Source: Candidatus Aegiribacteria sp.
GTDB taxonomy: Bacteria > Fermentibacterota > Fermentibacteria > Fermentibacterales > JCC-6
NCBI GenBank assembly: GCA_030600975.1
Contig: JAUVUL010000058.1
Span: forward strand, 1-8,028
Direction: 5' to 3'
DNA: 8,028 nucleotides
The notes beneath the pieces were generated by a model. It was not told where the DNA came from. It did no database searches and was given only the letters and a program-made list of their open reading frames with translations. Of this stretch, positions 1 to 6,373 are shown one piece after another. The position numbers and the translations under genes were made by a program. Each line of letters starts with the position of its first letter. Within the stretch, counting starts at the first letter, position 1.

Positions 1-2622
1 TCTGAATACACGATCAACAAGGAGCATTGCCTTTACCTTACGAAGGGTGTATGCAAACTCTGCGAAAAGGTCTGTCCTACCGGTGCGATCAATTATGAGG
101 ACGTGGACAGGGAGATTGAACTCAATGTAGGAGCCGTTATTCTCGCGACCGGTATCGATCCGTTCGATCCTATCGGCTTCGGCCAATTCGGATATCACCG
201 CTACAGTAACGTCGTCACCTCTCTCGAATTCGAACGTATGCTTTCCGCATCCGGACCATTTGGAGGGCATGTTGAGAAAGCTTCCGATGGCAAACCTCCT
301 AAGAGACTGGCTTTCATACAGTGCGTGGGTTCAAGGGACGAAGGCATTGACAGGAACTACTGCTCATCAGCCTGCTGCATGTTCGCCATAAAGCAGTCTA
401 TCATCGCGAAAGAGCACAGCAAAGAACTGGAAGCCACGATTTTTTATATGGATATCAGGGCTTTCGGCAAGGATTTCGACAAGTATTACGATAAAGCTGA
501 AAACCAGTACGGCGTGCAGTTCAAGAGATCCAGGATAGCCGACATCAAGGAACTGCCCGATGGCAGCCTGGACCTGAAATATACGTACGAGAACGGTGAC
601 ATACAACATGAAACCTTTGATATGGTCGTACTGTCGATAGGTCTTCAGCCCCGCCCGGAAAGTCGGGAATTGTCGGAAAATCTCAATATAAGGCTTAACA
701 GGTTCAACTTCTGCCGGACGGATACATTCCATCCACTTTCGACTTCAAGGGAAGGTGTGTTCGTATGCGGAGCGATGAACAGCCCGAAGGATATTCCCGA
801 ATCGGTAATCTCAGCATCCGGCGCTGTAGCGAATGCTGTGAAATATCTTGAACTTGAAAGATACGATCCCTCAGTCAGTGAAGAAGAAAGTATAGAAGAG
901 AAAGATGTAACAGGAGAGCGTCCGAGGGTGGGAGTTTTTGTATGTCACTGCGGTATAAATATCGCCGGAGTGGTAGACGTAAAGAATGTTGCTGAATTCG
1001 CTGAGGGTCTGCAGAACGTGGAACACTCCGAGGATGTAATGTACGCATGCTCCACAGATTGTCTTGAAACGATAAAGCAGCGTATCGAGGAGCACGATCT
1101 GAACAGGGTGGTCGTAGCCGCATGTACACCCAGAACCCATGAACCTCTTTTCCGGGATACGATCAGTGAGGCCGGGCTTAATCCCTACCTCTTCGAGATG
1201 GCGAATATCCGTGACCAGTGTTCATGGGCTCATATGAATGAGCCTGAAATGGCTACCGAAAAATCGAGAGATCTCGTTGAAATGGGTGTCTCCAAAGCGA
1301 GAGGGCTCGTTCCGCTTGCAAGGCTTCCCATCGATATTGATCCTGAAGCTCTGGTCATCGGAGGCGGGTTGTCAGGAATGACTGCGGCTCTCGCTATCGG
1401 GGACGCCGGACATGATGTCTACCTGATTGAGCGGGAGGACGTTCTTGGCGGCAACATGAGGGATATCTTCTTTAATTTCAATGATACCGACCCGCAGGAA
1501 TTCCTTGCTGAAACGATCGAAAAAGTAGAAAACCATGACAGGATAAGAGTCCTGCTGGATAGTACAATAGAGGAAATCGCCGGATTTGTCGGTAATTTCC
1601 GAACAGTTTTCAGGAATAGCGCAGGCGAGCGGGAAGAACTGACTCACGGAGCCGTTATTGTTGCAACCGGCGGCAATGAGCATGAAACAACGGAATATCT
1701 CTATGGCGAATCATCCAGGATAGTCACTCAGAAGGAATTCGAGAGGATGCTTCATGAAGAGAAATTCCCTCCGGGGAAACTGAAGGAAGTGGTAATGGTG
1801 CAGTGCGTCGGCTCTCGGGAAGAAGGACGAATGTACTGCAGCCGCATCTGCTGCTCGAAGGCGGTAAAGAACGCACTGGAACTCAGGAAAAGAAAATCCA
1901 GGGCGAATATCTACTTCGCTTATCGTGACATTAGAACGTACGGATTTGCCGAGGAATACTATTCAGAACTTCGCGACAGCGGAGCACTGTTCGAAAGATA
2001 CACTCTCGAAAACAAACCGGAGGTTGAAAAGATCCGTCCGGATGATCCCGACAGCAGGATCAGGATAACGGTATTCGATCAGGTTCTCGAAAAAGATGTG
2101 GTAATAGACGCTGACCTGCTCGTGCTTGCAACAGCTATCGACGCCCCTGAGGAGAATCTGGAACTCGCTAAAATGCTCAAGGTCCCTCTCAACTCCGAAG
2201 GCCTGTTCCTTGAAGCGCATGTTAAACTGCGACCGGTAGATTTCGCGACAGAGGGGATCTTCGTTTGCGGGCTGGCCCATGGCCCAAAGGATATGAGCGA
2301 ATCACTTGCTCAGGCAAAAGCAGCCGGAAGCAGAGCACTTACCTTCCTGAAGAAAAAGTCCATTCTGGCGGAGGGAACCATTGCCGAGGTCAGGACTGAC
2401 AGATGTACCGGATGCGGATACTGCGAGGAAGTATGTGCTTATACCGCTATAGAAATTGATCCGGAAGAGGGTGTGGCTGTAGTTAACGATGCCCTCTGCA
2501 AGGGGTGCGGAGCCTGCGTGGCATCCTGCAGATGCGGAGCCCTTGATCTTCGAGGGTTTACGAACCAGCAGCTTTTCTCCGTATTCGATTCGCTTGAGAT
2601 AGAAGCCGTGGAAGGAATATGA
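1..2622 (+). CDS. hdrA: HdrA-type flavin/iron-sulfur protein, two HdrA modules fused (5' partial)
   Basis: Electron-transferring FAD/[4Fe-4S] subunit of a cytoplasmic heterodisulfide-reductase-like complex; HdrA is the flavin-bifurcation subunit in the family. The frame is open from base 1, so the start lies upstream; 873 residues are visible (numbered from the first codon). Module 1: end of the inserted ferredoxin (Cys10, 18, 21, 25-Pro), nucleotide-binding VGAVILATG at about 43-51, and the HdrA signature CVGSRD (Cys108) with Cys121 and Cys125-Cys126. An acidic linker at about 289-309 follows. Module 2: N-terminal HdrA domain VGVFVCHCG (310-318) with Cys350, 354, 375 and 407; FAD motif GGGLSG (454-459); second signature Cys602, Cys613, Cys617-Cys618; C-terminal double ferredoxin (Cys802/805/808/812 and 833/836/839/843). 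Module 2 lacks the ferredoxin insert kept by module 1. The stop overlaps the flxD start, so the proteins probably bind each other. The HdrA family is certain; the bifurcating role is inferred. Confidence 0.93.
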   Translation, partial: SEYTINKEHCLYLTKGVCKLCEKVCPTGAINYEDVDREIELNVGAVILATGIDPFDPIGFGQFGYHRYSNVVTSLEFERMLSASGPFGGHVEKASDGKPPKRLAFIQCVGSRDEGIDRNYCSSACCMFAIKQSIIAKEHSKELEATIFYMDIRAFGKDFDKYYDKAENQYGVQFKRSRIADIKELPDGSLDLKYTYENGDIQHETFDMVVLSIGLQPRPESRELSENLNIRLNRFNFCRTDTFHPLSTSREGVFVCGAMNSPKDIPESVISASGAVANAVKYLELERYDPSVSEEESIEEKDVTGERPRVGVFVCHCGINIAGVVDVKNVAEFAEGLQNVEHSEDVMYACSTDCLETIKQRIEEHDLNRVVVAACTPRTHEPLFRDTISEAGLNPYLFEMANIRDQCSWAHMNEPEMATEKSRDLVEMGVSKARGLVPLARLPIDIDPEALVIGGGLSGMTAALAIGDAGHDVYLIEREDVLGGNMRDIFFNFNDTDPQEFLAETIEKVENHDRIRVLLDSTIEEIAGFVGNFRTVFRNSAGEREELTHGAVIVATGGNEHETTEYLYGESSRIVTQKEFERMLHEEKFPPGKLKEVVMVQCVGSREEGRMYCSRICCSKAVKNALELRKRKSRANIYFAYRDIRTYGFAEEYYSELRDSGALFERYTLENKPEVEKIRPDDPDSRIRITVFDQVLEKDVVIDADLLVLATAIDAPEENLELAKMLKVPLNSEGLFLEAHVKLRPVDFATEGIFVCGLAHGPKDMSESLAQAKAAGSRALTFLKKKSILAEGTIAEVRTDRCTGCGYCEEVCAYTAIEIDPEEGVAVVNDALCKGCGACVASCRCGALDLRGFTNQQLFSVFDSLEIEAVEGI
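2611..2616 (+). promoter_or_regulatory. Shine-Dalgarno site deciding the flxD start
   Basis: GAAGGA inside the 3' end of the HdrA gene. It is 5 bases from the ATG at 2622 and only 2 from the overlapping ATG at 2619, so it favours the second ATG. Confidence 0.6.
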
Positions 2623-3041
2623 TGAGTGAATGGCAGCCCAGAATCCTTGCCATCCTTTGCAACTGGTGCTCGTACGCGGGTGCTGATCTGGCAGGCGTAT
2701 CGAGAATGCAGTACCCGCCGAATATCAGGGTTGTTAGAGTTCCCTGCTCCGGTAGGGTGGATCCGCTGTTTATTATGAAAAGCCTTCAGGCCGGATTTGA
2801 CGGTGTGCTGGTTTCGGGATGCCATCCGGGAGACTGTCATTACATATCGGGGAATTATGTAGCACGCAGAAAATTCGCCGTACTGAAGCCTCTTCTTGAA
2901 TTTATAGGGATAGAGCCGAACAGGGTTCAGTTCTCATGGATATCGGCAGGTGAAGGTGAAAGGTTCGCCACAGTGGTAACGAAGATAACTGAAGATGTCA
3001 GGAAGCTCGGACCTTCGACGAGACTGGTGAAGAAATTATGA
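2622..3041 (+). CDS. flxD: MvhD/FlxD family [2Fe-2S] electron-transfer subunit
   Basis: Small adaptor that passes electrons between an oxidoreductase module and HdrA; in methanogens MvhD joins the hydrogenase to HdrA, and FlxD does the same for the flavin oxidoreductase. About 139 residues, the usual length for a stand-alone MvhD. Numbered from the ATG at 2619, the five family cysteines are present: CNWCSYAGADLAG (Cys14, Cys17), CSGRVDP (Cys43) and GCHPGDCHY (Cys68, Cys73). A SAGEGERF stretch stands near the C-terminus, close to the usual SASEG motif. Two ATGs occur in tandem, at 2619 and 2622. GAAGGA at 2611-2616 lies 5 bases before 2622 but only 2 before 2619, so 2622 is preferred. It lies between the fused HdrA and the Flx-type genes, which fits its linking role. 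The family is sure; FlxD rather than hydrogenase MvhD is inferred from the neighbours and from the absence of any NiFe-hydrogenase gene here. Confidence 0.93.
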   Translation: MSEWQPRILAILCNWCSYAGADLAGVSRMQYPPNIRVVRVPCSGRVDPLFIMKSLQAGFDGVLVSGCHPGDCHYISGNYVARRKFAVLKPLLEFIGIEPNRVQFSWISAGEGERFATVVTKITEDVRKLGPSTRLVKKL

Positions 3042-4009
3042 AAATGATTAACCCGGACGATCTTAGCAAAGCCATAAAGGAACTGTTAACCGAAAAAAAG
3101 ATCGATCTCTTCATAGGATGGGAAAAGGGTTCTTTACCTTTATCGGCAACGCCTCTGTTTATCACTTCTGAGGATGAAGCAGAGAGGGCTGTTTTCGATA
3201 TCACCTGCGGGAACAATCTCTCTATCTATTTCACGAAGGACAGGAAACAGTTCGCCGATAAAAAGGTAGGCATCGCGGTCAAAGGCTGTGACGCGCGCTC
3301 GGTGGTTCTGAATACTCTGGAAAAGCAGATTGACCGTGCAAACGTCGTGATGGTAGGAGTACCATGCCACGGTGTGCTTGATAAAAAGAAAGTGCTGGCA
3401 AAAACAGACGGAAGAGAAGTCCTCGAATTGATAGATAACGGAGATACCGTTACCCTCATAGGGAAGGGATACGAACTTTCGATCGACCGAAGCGAGATAT
3501 TGAGTTCTTCATGTCTTGCCTGCATTTATCCGGATGCGCAGGAGTGCGATATTTTCATCGGCGATGCCAGGGCTGAAGTGCCTAATGAAAACAGGCTGAA
3601 GGAAATAAAGGAGTTCGAGGCTTTGTCCACTGAAGAGAGGTGGGCAAATACCTGTGCGGAGTACGAGAAATGCATTCGCTGCTACGCCTGCAGGAATGTA
3701 TGTCCTTCGTGTTACTGCAACGTCTGTTTCGTAGATCAGAACGATCCGGGGTGGATAGGCAATACATGCGAATTCACGGATTCAATGATATTCCATGTTA
3801 TAAGAAACCTTCACGTAGCCGGAAGGTGTGTTGAATGCGGAGCCTGCGAGAGGGCATGTCCGATGGACATTAATCTTCTCCTTCTCAACAGGAAAGTCGC
3901 TATGGAAGTCAAAGACAGATTTGGTGACATCGCCGGTCTTGATATCAACGGAAAGCCTGCAATGGTTGATTTCAAGGAAGACGAAAAACAAGATTTCATA
4001 ATGGGGTAA
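3038..4009 (+). CDS. FlxC-position 4Fe-4S dicluster protein with CDARS domain
   Basis: Probable iron-sulfur relay subunit of an Flx-type oxidoreductase, 323 residues, soluble, no signal peptide or membrane segment. The N-terminal half carries KGCDARS (Cys84) and VGVPCHG (Cys110), then Cys159-x2-Cys162 and CDIFIGD (Cys170). That last arrangement resembles the C..C..(A)DI..G segment of FrhB-type proteins. The C-terminal half holds two ferredoxin motifs: Cys212/215/218/222-Pro, followed closely by Cys225, 227 and 230, and Cys264/267/270/274-Pro. The extra cysteines between the two motifs could bind a further cluster. The ATG at 3038 overlaps the flxD stop (ATGA) and has GGTGA at 3026-3030, 7 bases upstream; an in-frame ATG at 3044 is a weaker alternative. 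It shares the CDARS motif with the next gene. The name flxC follows from gene order only, so no symbol is given. Family placement is good; electron route is inferred. Confidence 0.85.
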   Translation: MKMINPDDLSKAIKELLTEKKIDLFIGWEKGSLPLSATPLFITSEDEAERAVFDITCGNNLSIYFTKDRKQFADKKVGIAVKGCDARSVVLNTLEKQIDRANVVMVGVPCHGVLDKKKVLAKTDGREVLELIDNGDTVTLIGKGYELSIDRSEILSSSCLACIYPDAQECDIFIGDARAEVPNENRLKEIKEFEALSTEERWANTCAEYEKCIRCYACRNVCPSCYCNVCFVDQNDPGWIGNTCEFTDSMIFHVIRNLHVAGRCVECGACERACPMDINLLLLNRKVAMEVKDRFGDIAGLDINGKPAMVDFKEDEKQDFIMG

Positions 4010-5055
4010 TGAACATGGTCAGGCTGGACAAACAGAATTTAGATAATTTCATCCGTGAGCTTTCAGCGGAGTATTCTGTCTATGCTCCGGGAAATACGGG
4101 CGGAAAAACCGAATTCATCCCCGTAGAGTCTGGTGATGAGATCGATTTCAGCCGAACTGTGACCGATATGTCCCCCAAGGGCATTTTCTTTCCGCCTGCG
4201 GAAGTACTTTTCGAGTATGACAAAGATGGCGTCAGGGCAGCGCAGACATCTCACAGACCAATCGCTGTATTTGGAATGAGAAGCTGTGATGCTCGGAGCC
4301 TTGTAATGCTTGACAGGGTATTCGGAAGCGCGATACAAATGCCGGATGATGAAAAATTCCAGGATCCTTACTGGAAAGAAAAGTATGACAGCTCGCTGAT
4401 ATTCGGTTTCGCCTGCAATGAACCGCTTTCAACATGCTTCTGTAACTGGTTCAGCGGCGGGCCGTATAACAGAGACGGAATGGATGTGTCTGTCGTTGAT
4501 GCAGGGGATGTCTATCTTATGGAGCCGGTGAGCGATAAGGGCATTGAAATTATCAGTAAACTATCCTGTCTTACAGATGCTTCGGAAGAGGATAAAGCCC
4601 TGCTTGAAAAGATGGCTTCAGATGCTGAGTCAATGATGACCGCACCGCTTGATGTCGAAGGGCTTGGCGAGAGGCTGACAGCTCTGTTCGACGAATCGAT
4701 ATGGGATGAGATCAGCGCGAAATGCGTCAACTGCGGCGCATGTACTTTCAGCTGTCCCACATGTCACTGTTTTGATATGCAGGATGAAGGTAAAGGAGAA
4801 AAGGGTAAGCGGGTACGTATATGGGATTCATGCATGCTCCCGATTTTCACGATGGAAGCATCCGGACATAATCCGAGAGCCCTCTCGAGGGATCGTGTCA
4901 GGCAGCGGGTCATGCATAAATACAGTTATTATCCGGAAAACTATGGGGAAATTCTCTGCACAGGTTGTGGACGCTGCGTCATGGTCTGCCCCGTAAATCT
5001 TGATATCAGAGAAGTGCTCAAAAAATTTATTGCATACAACGAACAGGGAAAATAG
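4009..5055 (+). CDS. FlxB-position 4Fe-4S dicluster protein, HydB/AsrA (sulfhydrogenase beta) family
   Basis: Iron-sulfur subunit related to sulfhydrogenase beta (HydB) and anaerobic sulfite reductase subunit A, which pass electrons between an FAD/NAD(P) subunit and the rest of the complex. 348 residues, close to family length. The N-terminal domain shows GMRSCDARS (Cys93), then FGFACNEP (Cys136) and CFCNWFSGGP (Cys143, Cys145), typical of this family. The C-terminal part has Cys239/242/245/249-Pro with Cys252 and Cys254, WDSC (Cys275), and a second ferredoxin motif Cys317/320/323/327-Pro. It is followed directly by its usual partner, the FlxA/HydG/AsrB-type protein, with a TAGTG junction. 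The ATG at 4009 overlaps the previous stop (TAATG). An in-frame ATG at 4015 is 8 bases from GGGG at 4003-4006 and is an equally plausible start. No hydrogenase or sulfite-reductase catalytic subunit is present, so an Flx role is inferred. Confidence 0.88.
   Translation: MNMVRLDKQNLDNFIRELSAEYSVYAPGNTGGKTEFIPVESGDEIDFSRTVTDMSPKGIFFPPAEVLFEYDKDGVRAAQTSHRPIAVFGMRSCDARSLVMLDRVFGSAIQMPDDEKFQDPYWKEKYDSSLIFGFACNEPLSTCFCNWFSGGPYNRDGMDVSVVDAGDVYLMEPVSDKGIEIISKLSCLTDASEEDKALLEKMASDAESMMTAPLDVEGLGERLTALFDESIWDEISAKCVNCGACTFSCPTCHCFDMQDEGKGEKGKRVRIWDSCMLPIFTMEASGHNPRALSRDRVRQRVMHKYSYYPENYGEILCTGCGRCVMVCPVNLDIREVLKKFIAYNEQGK
5045..5049 (+). promoter_or_regulatory. Shine-Dalgarno site for the GTG start of flxA
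   Basis: AGGGA lies 5 bases before the GTG at 5055-5057. It supports the rare start codon, which shares its first base with the TAG stop of the preceding gene. Confidence 0.6.
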
Positions 5056-5888
5056 TGGCCAATCCGTACATTCCATTGCAGATGAAGGTTCAGCGGATCG
5101 AAACAGAGGATCCGGACAGAACACTGCGAACTTACGACCTGACCTTTGTGAATGAATCGGAAAAAGAAGCATTCAATTATCTGCCGGGTCAGTTCTGTGA
5201 GATATCGATACTCGGAAAGGGTGAATCGCCGTTCGGTATCGCTTCCTCGCCCACTGAGAAGGATTATCTCCGTTTTACGGTCAACAGAACAGGTTCTGTA
5301 ACCAACGATATTCATTACCTGAGGAATGGGGATATCATCGGCATGAGAGGTCCTCTGGGCAACTGGTATCCTGTCGATGATATGAAAGGCATGAATGTCC
5401 TGATAGTCGGTGGCGGTTTCGCTTTCACGACCCTGCGATCTCTTCTGATATATCTTCTCGATTCAAGGGATGATTATAAAGATATCACGGTTATATACGG
5501 AGCGCGAAATCCGGATCTGTTCATCTACAAAGATGAGATAGCAATCTGGAAACAGAGAGATGATATCCAGTTTCATCTTACTATTGATAATCCCGTGGAT
5601 GGCTGGACAGACAAAACCGGATTCGTTCCGACCGTTACGAAGGAAGTCTCGCCAGGCCCTGATAACGCTATGGCGATAGTATGCGGTCCACCTGTCATGA
5701 TCAAATATACACTTCCGGTTCTGACAGAACTTGGATTTCCCGATGAGCGGATATACACATCTCTGGAGCGACGAATGAAATGCGGTATCGGTAAATGCGG
5801 AAGGTGCAATATCGGTTCAAAGTATATCTGCATTGACGGGCCTGTGTTTTCGATGGCCGAATTAAAGAATATACCCGAGACGGTTTAG
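5055..5888 (+). CDS. flxA: FlxA/HydG/AsrB family FAD/NAD(P)-binding oxidoreductase subunit with [2Fe-2S] cluster
   Basis: NAD(P)H-reacting flavoprotein of the ferredoxin-NADP reductase fold (relatives: sulfhydrogenase gamma, sulfite reductase subunit B, PyrK). It is the probable nicotinamide entry or exit point of the complex. 277 residues, normal length. In order: FAD-binding barrel with PGQF (44-47) and SPFGIASSP (58-66), GPLG (99-102), nucleotide loop GGGFAFTTLRS (119-129), YGAR (148-151), CGPPVMIKYT (210-219), and the C-terminal [2Fe-2S] motif Cys243-x4-Cys248-x2-Cys251-x7-Cys259, ending in DGPVFS as usual. The loop differs from the common GGIGLAPLR form of HydG-like proteins. The start is GTG at 5055, overlapping the previous TAG and supported by AGGGA at 5045-5049. 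It follows the HydB/AsrA-like gene, its standard partner. Family is very sure; FlxA rather than HydG/AsrB rests on the flanking flxD and hdr genes. Cofactor choice (NAD or NADP) cannot be read from the sequence. Confidence 0.92.
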   Translation: MANPYIPLQMKVQRIETEDPDRTLRTYDLTFVNESEKEAFNYLPGQFCEISILGKGESPFGIASSPTEKDYLRFTVNRTGSVTNDIHYLRNGDIIGMRGPLGNWYPVDDMKGMNVLIVGGGFAFTTLRSLLIYLLDSRDDYKDITVIYGARNPDLFIYKDEIAIWKQRDDIQFHLTIDNPVDGWTDKTGFVPTVTKEVSPGPDNAMAIVCGPPVMIKYTLPVLTELGFPDERIYTSLERRMKCGIGKCGRCNIGSKYICIDGPVFSMAELKNIPETV

Positions 5889-5890
5889 AT

Positions 5891-5894
5891 GGAG
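5891..5894 (+). promoter_or_regulatory. Shine-Dalgarno site for hdrC
   Basis: GGAG lies 8 bases before the ATG at 5903, inside the 14-base flxA-hdrC gap, the widest in the cluster. An out-of-frame ATG at 5889 precedes it and is not used. Confidence 0.55.
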
Positions 5895-5902
5895 ATTGGC
5901 GG

Positions 5903-6373
5903 ATGAAAAAGATAATTATTACAGAGAATGACCCGAACTTCAAATACGATATAGCTTCCCAGCCGGGGGCGGAATCCTTCATGCGCTGCTTCACGTGCGG
6001 AACCTGCACAGCTTCATGTCCGGTTGCCGAGGTAAATGATGAATACGACCCCAGAAAGATCATCAGGATGTCGATACTTGGAATGCGGGAAGAAGTTCTT
6101 TCATCGGATATCTTATGGATGTGTTCTCGATGCTATACCTGTGCTGCCCTCTGTCCCCAGAACGTGAAGTTCACGGATGTAATCAGCATCCTCCGCGATA
6201 TGGCGGTGAAAGAAGGATATGTTCAGCCTGAGAGGCTCGAGAAAGCCCTGGAACTTGATAAGGTCATTCAGAGCCTTCGCTGCAGGATCATCGAAAATAA
6301 ACTGCATCCTGAAGAAAATAATTCAAAGGAAATTCTAAAGGCTATCGAAGATGAACTGGGAAAAGAATGGTAA
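5903..6373 (+). CDS. hdrC: HdrC, heterodisulfide reductase subunit C-like [4Fe-4S] protein
   Basis: Iron-sulfur relay that in known Hdr complexes carries electrons from HdrA to the catalytic HdrB. 156 residues, slightly short for the family but intact. Two ferredoxin motifs: Cys29/32/35/39-Pro in CFTCGTCTASCPV, and Cys74/77/80/84-Pro in CSRCYTCAALCPQ. The HdrC hallmarks YDPRKIIRM, LWMCSRCYTC and TDVISILRDMA are all there. The C-terminal 50 or so residues are helical-looking and charged. No membrane segment is present, so it is the soluble type and not the HdrE/DsrM-linked type. It starts at ATG 5903 with GGAG 8 bases upstream, and its last 7 bases overlap the FrhB-like gene. Odd point: no hdrB is next to it. 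HdrB may lie outside the window, or the FrhB-like neighbour may take its place. Identification as HdrC is firm; its partner is not. Confidence 0.93.
   Translation: MKKIIITENDPNFKYDIASQPGAESFMRCFTCGTCTASCPVAEVNDEYDPRKIIRMSILGMREEVLSSDILWMCSRCYTCAALCPQNVKFTDVISILRDMAVKEGYVQPERLEKALELDKVIQSLRCRIIENKLHPEENNSKEILKAIEDELGKEW

Noticed and set aside
1..103. Treating ATG-less base 103 (GTG) as the true start of the first gene
   Set aside because: The frame is open back to base 1 and encodes a proper HdrA ferredoxin stretch (Cys10, 18, 21, 25-Pro), so the start lies upstream of the window.
367..732. Open frame on the minus strand inside the HdrA gene, and similar minus-strand frames throughout the window
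   Set aside because: Each lies opposite a plus-strand gene with clear family motifs, has no recognisable domain and no supporting start context. They are shadows of real genes.
3640..3834. Plus-strand open frame overlapping the FlxC-position gene in another frame (likewise 4706-4996)
   Set aside because: They overlap the ferredoxin motifs of the real genes; their cysteine-rich look is a frame-shifted echo of those motifs.
3038..5888. Reading the three genes as a NiFe sulfhydrogenase or anaerobic sulfite reductase operon (HydB/HydG or AsrA/AsrB)
   Set aside because: The catalytic subunits (NiFe hydrogenase large/small, or AsrC siroheme protein) are absent, while flxD and hdr genes flank the set.
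5889..5902. Promoter or terminator in the flxA-hdrC gap
   Set aside because: Only 14 bases long, with no hairpin or T-run; it holds just a ribosome-binding site.
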